This document shows positions 1 to 5,219 of a stretch of 5,219 nucleotides of DNA, piece after piece (the stretch's first letter is position 1; every line of letters begins with the position of its first letter). The stretch covers positions 1 to 5,219 of the forward strand of contig CALMXV010000273.1 of NCBI GenBank assembly GCA_937871155.1, in the 5' to 3' direction. A program made the translations under genes and the position numbers. The stretch is from an uncultured Taibaiella sp. Its GTDB lineage: Bacteria > Bacteroidota > Bacteroidia > Chitinophagales > Chitinophagaceae. The notes beneath the pieces are model-generated. The model did not search any database, was not told where the DNA came from, and saw only the letters and a program-made list of their open reading frames with translations.

Positions 1-1137
1 AAGGCGAATAGAGGTGGTTTTCGGTTTATGCGTACGGATGTATTAGCCGCACAAGTAATCAAACATTTGATGGCATCTGTGCCACAAGTAACGGCGGAAG
101 AGGTAGATGACCTTATAGTTGGAAATGCAATGCCTGAAGCCGAGCAAGGCTTGAATATGGCGCGCTTTGTATCATTGATGAGTTTTGAAACCGATAAAGT
201 ATCCGCCATGACGGTGAATCGATACTGTGCAAGTGGCTTAGAAACGATAGCTATTGCCGCTTCGAAAATTCATGCCGGCTTAGCTGATTGTATTGTGGCG
301 GGTGGTGCCGAAAGCATGAGCTTGATTCCGATGGGCGGCTGGCGTGTCGTACCAGAGCCTGCATTGGCATTGAGCCATCCTGATTATTATTGGGGCATGG
401 GATTGACGGCAGAAGCTGTGGCTAAAGAGTTTCAAGTAAGTCGTGATGACCAAGATGCTTTTTCGTTTCATTCCCATCAAAAAGCGATGGTTGCGTTGAC
501 CGCTGATAAGTTTAAAGAAGAGATTGTACCGATAACTGTTGAAGAAAATTATTTCGATCCTGCCACACAAACCAAAAAGACAAAAACCATTATAGTAGCT
601 GTTGATGAAGGACCTCGTGCTGATACCAATATGGATGCTTTGGGAAAATTAAAACCTGTGTTTGCAGCTAAAGGTTCTGTAACAGCAGGCAACTCATCGC
701 AGACAAGTGATGGCGCTGCCTTTGTGATGGTGGTAAGTGAACAGTTTTTGAAACGTCATAACTTAACACCCATAGCCCGTATGGTGAGCTTTGCAACAGC
801 AGGAGTAGCACCTAGAATCATGGGTATTGGACCGGTGGAGGCGATCCCGAAAGCCTTGAAGCGTGCAGGTATGAGCTTACAAGACCTACAACTTATAGAG
901 CTAAATGAAGCTTTTGCATCTCAAGCCTTAGCCGTGATTAGAAGCTTAAACCTTAATCCGGAAATTGTGAATGTAAATGGAGGTGCCATCGCTTTAGGGC
1001 ATCCTTTAGGTTGCACTGGAGCTAAGCTAAGCGTTCAACTGTTCAACGAACTTAAAAGACGCAATCAGAAGTATGGATTAGTATCAATGTGTGTAGGAAC
1101 AGGACAAGGCGCTGCAGGCATATTCGAACTATTATAG
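1..1137 (+). CDS. fadA: Acetyl-CoA C-acyltransferase (3-ketoacyl-CoA thiolase), 5'-truncated
   Basis: Last step of fatty-acid beta-oxidation: cytoplasmic thiolytic cleavage of 3-ketoacyl-CoA by CoA to acetyl-CoA and a shortened acyl-CoA. The reading frame is open from base 1. The first nine codons (KANRGGFRF) continue a thiolase N-terminus, so the ATG at 28 is internal and the true start lies roughly 15 codons upstream, giving about 393 residues, normal for the family. Visible catalytic elements: the nucleophilic Cys in [10 protein letters not shown] (codon 226-228), Asn of NEAF (904-906), His of GHP (1000-1002) and the acid/base Cys of CVGTGQG (1090-1092); GGAESMS is also present. All four active-site residues are intact, so the enzyme should be active. 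The motif set and the following acyl-CoA dehydrogenase favour a degradative FadA over a biosynthetic acetoacetyl-CoA thiolase, though chain-length preference cannot be read from sequence. It ends in TAG with no terminator before the next gene. Confidence 0.95.
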   Translation, partial: KANRGGFRFMRTDVLAAQVIKHLMASVPQVTAEEVDDLIVGNAMPEAEQGLNMARFVSLMSFETDKVSAMTVNRYCASGLETIAIAASKIHAGLADCIVAGGAESMSLIPMGGWRVVPEPALALSHPDYYWGMGLTAEAVAKEFQVSRDDQDAFSFHSHQKAMVALTADKFKEEIVPITVEENYFDPATQTKKTKTIIVAVDEGPRADTNMDALGKLKPVFAAKGSVTAGNSSQTSDGAAFVMVVSEQFLKRHNLTPIARMVSFATAGVAPRIMGIGPVEAIPKALKRAGMSLQDLQLIELNEAFASQALAVIRSLNLNPEIVNVNGGAIALGHPLGCTGAKLSVQLFNELKRRNQKYGLVSMCVGTGQGAAGIFELL

Positions 1138-1203
1138 GTTTCCATAAAAAATGTATCAATTAATAATTAAATAAAATTTCAACATACCATAAACGAAATA
1201 GCC

Positions 1204-2994
1204 ATGAGTACTGAACAAAAAGTAGCCTTAAGAGGCGGAGAGTTTTTGATAAAAGAAAGCCAAGCTGCAGACATCTTTATACCCGAAGAATGGTCGGAAG
1301 AGCAGCAAATGATAGCTGAAATGTGTCGAGATTTTTTGAAGCAAGAAGTCTTTCCAAAACTCAATGAAATAGATGCCCAAGAAGAAGGGTTGATGCCTTC
1401 GTTGCTGGACAAAGCCGGCGCCTTAGGTATCTTGGGTATCAGTGTTCCTGAAGCTTATAATGGTATCGGTAAAGATTTGGTAACCTCGATGCTTACCACA
1501 GAAATCTTAGGAGCAGGACATTCCTTTGCAGTTGCCTTATCAGCACATACCGGTATTGGCACTTTGCCAATTTTGTATTACGGTACTGAAGAGCAAAAAC
1601 AAAAATATGTGAGCAAGCTAGCAACCGGTGAATGGAAAGGAGCTTATTGTTTGACTGAGCCAGACTCCGGTTCGGATGCCAACTCCGGAAAGACAAAAGC
1701 GGTACTATCTGAAGATGGAAAGCACTATATCATCAACGGACAAAAGATGTGGATAACCAATGGTGGCTTTGCAGATGTGATGACCGTGTTTGCTAAAATA
1801 GATGATGATAAAGACCTCAGTGCTTTTATAATTGAAAAAAGTTTTGAAGGTATTTCGCTCAACCCTGAAGAACATAAAATGGGTATCAAGGGAAGTAGTA
1901 CGCGTCAAATTTTCTTTAATGACTGTAAAGTACCCGTTGAAAATTTGCTTTCTACAAGAGGAAATGGTTTTAAGATAGCGGTAAACATTTTAAATATTGG
2001 AAGGTTGAAATTAGGAGGTGCTGCACTAGGGGCATCAAAAGAAGTGGTTTCTAAATCGGTAAAATATGCTAACGAACGATTGCAATTTGGAAGACCTATT
2101 TCCAAGTATGGAGCGATAAAATATAAACTAGCTGAGCAAGCCATTCGTACCTATGCTACTGAATCCGCTACTTATCGTGCTACTCAGGATGTAGAGTTAG
2201 CTACAAAAGCTTTAATAGCCGGAGGAATGGATGAAGGTATGGCGAAGTTGAAAGGAACCGAACAATTTGCCATAGAAGCCGCCATCATCAAGGTACATGC
2301 ATCAGAAACGTTGGACTATGTGGTAGATGAAGGGGTACAAATCTATGGAGGTATGGGCTATAGTGCTGAAGCGCCTATGGACAGAGCGTATCGTGATGCT
2401 CGTATCAATCGGATATTTGAAGGTACCAATGAAATCAACCGGTTGCTATCGGTGGATATGATGTTGAAACGTGCCATGAAAGGAGAGCTTGATTTAATGG
2501 GACCTGCACAGAAAGTAGCCGGCGAGTTGATGAGTATTCCAGATTTTGGAGCTGCGGCTGTAGAAGGGTTTGAAAAAGACCATCAATATATCGAAGGGTT
2601 TAAAAAAGCCATCTTAATGACTGCCGGCGCCGCAGTGCAAAAGCTCATGCAAAACTTAGCTAAGGAGCAAGAAATCATCATGTGTTTAGCGGACATGTTG
2701 ATTGAGACGTATGTAGCGGAGTCGGTTATCTTACGTGTAGAAAAGCTGACCTCGATGAGAGACGACCAGCTCACCACATTGAAAACAGAAATGGCACGTA
2801 CGTATCTCTATGACGCAGCAGAACGCATACATCGTGCAGGTAGAAATGCTATCAATGCCTTTGCAGATGGAGATGAACGTAGAATGATGCTCATCGGACT
2901 GAAACGATTTACAAAAGTTGCGGATAAGAATACAATAGCTTCAAGAAGATTAGTAGCTGAGCAGTTGATTGCAGAAAATCATTATTGTTATTAA
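1204..2994 (+). CDS. fadE: Acyl-CoA dehydrogenase, long (~600 aa) FadE/VLCAD-like type
   Basis: FAD-dependent enzyme making the first beta-oxidation step, acyl-CoA to trans-2-enoyl-CoA, with electrons expected to go to electron-transfer flavoprotein. The 596 residues comprise an N-terminal helical domain (about 30-145), a middle beta domain (about 146-255), a C-terminal helical domain (about 256-425) and an extra helical C-terminal region (about 430-596) as in B. subtilis FadE and mitochondrial VLCAD/ACAD9. Both family signatures are complete: CLTEPDSGSDANS (149-161) and Q379 to D398 containing GGMGY. The catalytic base is Glu406 in RIFEGTNEINR (codon 2419-2421). The ATG at 1204 is the first in-frame ATG after a stop at 1168; no Shine-Dalgarno is visible, usual for Bacteroidota. 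The 66-base gap from fadA has no hairpin, so co-transcription is likely. The gene closes with tandem stops TAA-TAG. Substrate chain length is inferred as long from architecture only. The symbol follows B. subtilis usage; E. coli FadE is a longer protein. Confidence 0.95.
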   Translation: MSTEQKVALRGGEFLIKESQAADIFIPEEWSEEQQMIAEMCRDFLKQEVFPKLNEIDAQEEGLMPSLLDKAGALGILGISVPEAYNGIGKDLVTSMLTTEILGAGHSFAVALSAHTGIGTLPILYYGTEEQKQKYVSKLATGEWKGAYCLTEPDSGSDANSGKTKAVLSEDGKHYIINGQKMWITNGGFADVMTVFAKIDDDKDLSAFIIEKSFEGISLNPEEHKMGIKGSSTRQIFFNDCKVPVENLLSTRGNGFKIAVNILNIGRLKLGGAALGASKEVVSKSVKYANERLQFGRPISKYGAIKYKLAEQAIRTYATESATYRATQDVELATKALIAGGMDEGMAKLKGTEQFAIEAAIIKVHASETLDYVVDEGVQIYGGMGYSAEAPMDRAYRDARINRIFEGTNEINRLLSVDMMLKRAMKGELDLMGPAQKVAGELMSIPDFGAAAVEGFEKDHQYIEGFKKAILMTAGAAVQKLMQNLAKEQEIIMCLADMLIETYVAESVILRVEKLTSMRDDQLTTLKTEMARTYLYDAAERIHRAGRNAINAFADGDERRMMLIGLKRFTKVADKNTIASRRLVAEQLIAENHYCY

Positions 2995-3027
2995 TAGCAT
3001 ACGGATTAAAAATTATTAGTTAGAAAA

Positions 3028-3073
3028 GAAGGGTTAGAGAAAATCAAGTATTTGGTAAATATACTAACCCTTC
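3028..3073 (+). terminator. Perfect 10-bp inverted repeat after fadE, possible terminator
   Basis: GAAGGGTTAG (3028-3037) is exactly complementary to CTAACCCTTC (3064-3073), separated by a 26-base AT-rich spacer. It begins 33 bases after the fadE stop, where a transcript end would be expected. Against a classical intrinsic terminator: the loop is long and no run of T follows the 3' arm (ATTATTGG instead). It could instead be a 3'-end stabilising hairpin or a binding site. Confidence 0.4.
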
Positions 3074-3087
3074 ATTATTGGATGATG

Positions 3088-3099
3088 CTTTATATAAAG
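3088..3099. repeat. 12-bp perfect AT-rich palindrome
   Basis: CTTTATATAAAG reads the same on both strands. It lies 14 bases after the putative terminator hairpin and about 96 bases before the start of the repeat-protein gene. It could be an operator half-site pair or promoter-associated DNA, but a short palindrome of A/T can arise by chance in DNA this AT-rich. Confidence 0.25.
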
Positions 3100-3134
3100 T
3101 TATGATGTGGAAGGTCAAAGAAATTATGTTTAAA

Positions 3135-3159
3135 TTGACAATGATTTTGAACCTATAAT
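3135..3159 (+). promoter_or_regulatory. Weak candidate promoter of the repeat-protein gene
   Basis: TTGACA (3135-3140) and TATAAT (3154-3159) are both perfect sigma-70 hexamers, but the 13-base spacer is too short for a normal sigma-70 promoter. The Bacteroidota type (TTTG near -33, TAnnTTTG near -7) is only approximated, for example TGATTTTG at 3142-3149 with one mismatch. The separate promoter is suggested mainly by the 201-base gap and the hairpin before it. Confidence 0.2.
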
Positions 3160-3195
3160 TAAATGAATCCACATTTTTAAACATACGAGCATCCT

Positions 3196-4881
3196 ATGAA
3201 AAACGCGATATTCCTTATTTATTGCACCTTGTTGGCAGCTATTGCCCAAGCTCAAACCTTTAATTGGGTAAGGACATTTGGTGGTTGGTCATCAGAAAAT
3301 GCGGTAGCTACAGCATTAGATGCTGAAGGGAATATTTATACAGTGGGTACATTTACTGGAGCAGTTGATTTTGACCCTAGTTATACAAGTGCAATGCATT
3401 TTTCTAAAGGGGAGAATGATATTTTCATCCAAAAGCTGGGCACTAAAAGTAATTTTATTTGGGCGCTATCTTATGGAAGCCCCTATGAAGATGCCGTTAC
3501 CTCTATAGCTGTTGATAAGAAAGGCGATGTTATTGTAGTAGGGCGTTTTATTGGAACGATTGACTTAGATCCGGGACCTCTTAAAAACAATCTTACATCT
3601 TTAGGTGCCTATGATAATTTCATCTTGAAGTTTAATTCATCAGGTGTATTGCTTTGGGGCAAATCTTATGGGAGTGCCTATTCAGATTATGTGAATGATG
3701 TAGCGGTTGACGACTCCGGTAATATTTATAGCACAGGTTATTTTGAAGTGGGTGCAGATTATGACCCAGGAGTAGGTGTTGCTACAATTACTTCAAAAGG
3801 AAGTAACGATGTCTTTGTTCAAAAGTTAAATGCTGATGGAGAATTTATATGGGTGAAAACCTTTGGTGGTAAAGGAGATGATATAGGAACCTCCATCGCA
3901 TTAGATGCCTATGGCAATGTTTATACCACAGGTGGTTTTTATGATACCGTAGATTTTGACCCAGGTCCTAGTAATGTCTCAAGAACTGCAACCGGTGCTA
4001 CTTCCAACGATGCGTTTATTCATAAAATGGATAGAAATGGAAAGCTAATTTGGGTGAAGACATTTGGTGGAGTTCTATCTGAATTGCCAGTAAGTATGAC
4101 TATTGATAGATTCGGTAGTTTATATTCTGTTGGACGTTATGATGGAGTAGTGGATTTTGATCCGGGTGTAGGAATAGATAAATATTTAACAAATCATGGT
4201 TCATACCTCCATAAAATGGATACCCTAGGTAATTATTATTGGGCGGGTTACATGGAAGGTACTATTAATGCAATAGCCCATAATGTTGCAACCGATAAAT
4301 TAGGAAGTGTCTATATAGTTGGAACGTTTAATGCTGCACATATTGTTTTGGGTAGTGTACACATGAGTTTAATTACTGGAGTAAATAGTAATGATGCTTT
4401 TATTTTAAAAGCAGATGCCCAAGGAAATTTAATTTGGGCAAAAACATTTGGAGGTAAATATCACGATGCTTGTCATTCCATAGCAATTGATACTTTAGGT
4501 AGTATTTACACCGTAGGATATTTTCAAGACACCGTAGATTTTGACCCCTCTTCAAAAGTGGTGAAACTAGGCTCTAATGGAGGCACGGATGTTTTCGTAC
4601 TTAAGTATGTTCAGAAATTAACTAGTCAAGAAAATCTATTATATGATGGGCTTATCACCATTGCCCCTAATCCAACAAAGGGAACTGCCAACATCCTATT
4701 TGACCAACTACAACAAGAAGTAACGCTTACGTTAACAGATATTCAAGGACGACTACAATATCATCAAACCTACCATCAATTAAAACAAACTCAACTTGAA
4801 CTGAAAGGACCGCCAGGAGTATATTTATTAACCATTAAAACGTCTCAAGGGCAAACTATTTTTAAAATGATAAAAGAATAA
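3196..4881 (+). CDS. Secreted seven-repeat (SBBP-like) beta-propeller protein with type IX sorting domain
   Basis: Function unknown; probably exported to the cell surface or medium. Its 561 residues are: a signal peptide (1-19, likely cleaved after AQA before QTFNW); seven repeats of 63-67 residues (22 to about 474); and a C-terminal Por secretion tail (about 485-561) opening with ITIAPNPTKG and ending with GVYLLTIKTSQG and a Lys-rich end. Each repeat runs: W-strand such as FIWVKTFGG, then SIAxDxxGNIYTVGYF, then VDFDPG, then DVFVQK. This resembles SBBP/beta-propeller repeats, and seven copies fit a closed seven-bladed propeller. Repeat 6 lacks the DxDPG motif. No catalytic motif or adhesion domain was recognised, so binding or scaffolding at the surface is a guess. 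Cys10 lies within the hydrophobic core too near the N-terminus for a lipobox. The ATG at 3196 is the only ATG after an in-frame TAA at 3178; there is no Shine-Dalgarno. The gene lies 201 bases after fadE and is probably its own unit. Confidence 0.85.
   Translation: MKNAIFLIYCTLLAAIAQAQTFNWVRTFGGWSSENAVATALDAEGNIYTVGTFTGAVDFDPSYTSAMHFSKGENDIFIQKLGTKSNFIWALSYGSPYEDAVTSIAVDKKGDVIVVGRFIGTIDLDPGPLKNNLTSLGAYDNFILKFNSSGVLLWGKSYGSAYSDYVNDVAVDDSGNIYSTGYFEVGADYDPGVGVATITSKGSNDVFVQKLNADGEFIWVKTFGGKGDDIGTSIALDAYGNVYTTGGFYDTVDFDPGPSNVSRTATGATSNDAFIHKMDRNGKLIWVKTFGGVLSELPVSMTIDRFGSLYSVGRYDGVVDFDPGVGIDKYLTNHGSYLHKMDTLGNYYWAGYMEGTINAIAHNVATDKLGSVYIVGTFNAAHIVLGSVHMSLITGVNSNDAFILKADAQGNLIWAKTFGGKYHDACHSIAIDTLGSIYTVGYFQDTVDFDPSSKVVKLGSNGGTDVFVLKYVQKLTSQENLLYDGLITIAPNPTKGTANILFDQLQQEVTLTLTDIQGRLQYHQTYHQLKQTQLELKGPPGVYLLTIKTSQGQTIFKMIKE
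3259..4617 (+). repeat. Seven tandem ~195-bp coding repeats (propeller blades)
   Basis: Repeat units start at residues 22, 87, 152, 217, 284, 347 and 412, giving periods of 65, 65, 65, 67, 63 and 65 residues. The acidic motif falls at a fixed place in each: VDFDPS (57), IDLDPG (122), ADYDPG (187), VDFDPG (252), VDFDPG (319), degenerate HIVLGS (382), VDFDPS (447). Similarity persists in the DNA: TGGGTAAGGACATTTGGTGG (3265), TGGGTGAAAACCTTTGGTGG (3850), TGGGTGAAGACATTTGGTGG (4051) and TGGGCAAAAACATTTGGAGG (4435) differ at only a few positions. Confidence 0.85.
4648..4878 (+). other. Type IX secretion C-terminal sorting domain (Por tail, type A) coding segment
   Basis: Residues about 485-561 of the repeat protein have the pattern of the Por secretion tail: a PNPTKG opening (491-496), alternating beta strands (VTLTLTDIQGRL), an L-x-L strand before GVYLLTIKTSQG, and a C-terminal strand ending in KMIKE. 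In this family the tail directs the protein through the type IX machinery of the outer membrane and is usually removed, with attachment to surface lipopolysaccharide in many cases. The machinery itself is not in the window. Confidence 0.85.
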
Positions 4882-4954
4882 ATAAAACATAAACCTATTG
4901 GCTGGAACTTCAATGCTCTCTTGCTCCATTCAAAACAGTAACGTTTCAAAAACA

Positions 4955-4970
4955 ATTCACATTTGTGGAT
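4955..4970. repeat. Small dyad in the gap before the FadL-like gene
   Basis: ATTCACATTTGTGGAT forms a 7-bp dyad (one G-T pair) around a central TT, with a perfect CACATTTGTG core. It lies about 118 bases before the FadL-like start and 73 bases after the repeat-protein stop. It could be an operator or a weak hairpin at the end of the preceding transcript. The rest of the gap (4882-5088) shows no convincing terminator, tRNA or small gene; a T9 run occupies 5045-5053 and an A/C-rich leader precedes the start. Confidence 0.25.
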
Positions 4971-5088
4971 ATATAGGAGAATAAAAATGTAGTAAAAAAT
5001 TAAAGACTTACTTATCATTTATTATCTTGTTTTAGAATCGTCAATTTTTTTTTACAAACAATCATTAATAACAAAACAAAACAAGTTT

Positions 5089-5219
5089 ATGATGAAGAAA
5101 ACTATGTTGTCTATTGCAGGCTTAGCACTGTCTGCAACAGCTATTGGAGGTAGTTTCCAACTAAATCTTCAAGGGGTAAGGCAAGTGGCAATGGGTGGAA
5201 GTGGTGTGGCTATGCCATG
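5089..5219 (+). CDS. FadL/OMPP1/TodX-like outer-membrane protein, 3'-truncated by the window end
   Basis: Only 43 codons are visible. A signal peptide (MMKKTMLSIAGLALSATA, likely cleaved after ATA at residue 18) is followed by GGSFQLNLQGVRQVAMGGSG. That mature start matches the FadL family N-terminal plug, where GFQLN, a short polar stretch and a G-rich segment are typical. FadL proteins are 14-stranded outer-membrane barrels that pass long-chain fatty acids or other hydrophobic molecules into the periplasm. Two in-frame ATGs stand at 5089 and 5092; either could start the gene, and the second gives the more usual MKK. No Shine-Dalgarno is seen; the A/C-rich leader is typical of Bacteroidota. 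Closeness to beta-oxidation genes supports a fatty-acid role, but Bacteroidota have FadL-like proteins for other hydrophobic substrates. The barrel and the conserved NPA region lie outside the window, so the assignment rests on the N-terminus only. Confidence 0.65.
   Translation, partial: MMKKTMLSIAGLALSATAIGGSFQLNLQGVRQVAMGGSGVAMP

Noticed and set aside
28..30. ATG at 28 as the start of the thiolase gene
   Set aside because: The frame is open to base 1 and the upstream codons read KANRGGFRF, which continues the conserved thiolase N-terminus, so this Met is internal.
1138..1203. Terminator or promoter between fadA and fadE
   Set aside because: The 66 bases are AT-rich but have no convincing hairpin and no matching promoter pair, so co-transcription is the simpler reading.
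280..2777. Several 64-96 codon open frames on the minus strand within the fad genes
   Set aside because: They lie antisense to strongly conserved enzyme genes, show no recognisable domains and have low-complexity or Ser/Ile/Phe-rich compositions expected of shadow frames.
3205..3225. Possible lipoprotein signal around Cys10 of the repeat protein
   Set aside because: The Cys is only ten residues in, inside the hydrophobic core, with no room for a proper n- and h-region before it; a signal peptidase I site at AQA fits better.
3320..3508. 62-codon + strand frame within the repeat-protein gene
   Set aside because: It overlaps the propeller frame, which shows regular repeats through this stretch; the alternative product has no signature.
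4962..4970. DnaA-box-like ATATCCACA on the minus strand (4964-4972)
   Set aside because: A single copy with a mismatch to TTATCCACA, without clustered boxes, an AT-rich unwinding element or origin-linked genes, is not evidence of an origin.
4975..4992. AGGAG followed seven bases later by ATG-TAG, a start-stop minimal ORF in the gap before the FadL-like gene
   Set aside because: It encodes a single codon; Shine-Dalgarno use is weak in Bacteroidota, and none of the real genes here has one, so chance is the simpler explanation.

Overview
The window looks like chromosomal DNA from a Bacteroidota (Bacteroidetes) bacterium. The evidence is a C-terminal Por/type IX secretion sorting domain, AT-rich leaders without Shine-Dalgarno sequences in front of every visible start, and fatty-acid oxidation proteins that read like the versions common in that phylum. 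Class or genus cannot be fixed from the sequence alone. All four genes are on the + strand.

Layout: (1) positions 1-1137 hold the 3' part of a thiolase gene (fadA type) whose start lies upstream of the window; (2) 1204-2994 is a complete acyl-CoA dehydrogenase of about 600 residues (fadE type), 66 bases downstream and probably in the same operon; (3) 2995-3195 is a gap with a perfect 10-bp inverted repeat that may end the fad transcript, plus a short perfect palindrome; (4) 3196-4881 is a secreted protein made of seven repeats of about 65 residues, likely a seven-bladed beta-propeller, with a signal peptide and a type IX sorting domain; (5) 4882-5088 is an AT-rich gap with a small dyad and a T9 run; (6) 5089-5219 is the first 43 codons of a FadL/OMPP1-like outer-membrane protein, cut by the window end.

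How the genes fit: FadE makes the first oxidation of acyl-CoA and FadA the last, thiolytic step of beta-oxidation. The middle enzyme (hydratase/3-hydroxyacyl-CoA dehydrogenase) would be expected just upstream, as in the fadN-fadA-fadE order of Bacillus subtilis. A FadL-like channel could bring fatty acids or other hydrophobic compounds across the outer membrane, but it sits after the propeller gene and may be transcribed separately. The propeller protein has no visible catalytic signature; its function is unknown and its link to lipid use is only proximity. I see no mobile element, CRISPR array, RNA gene or clear novel defence or biosynthetic system. The least explained part is the seven-repeat surface protein.
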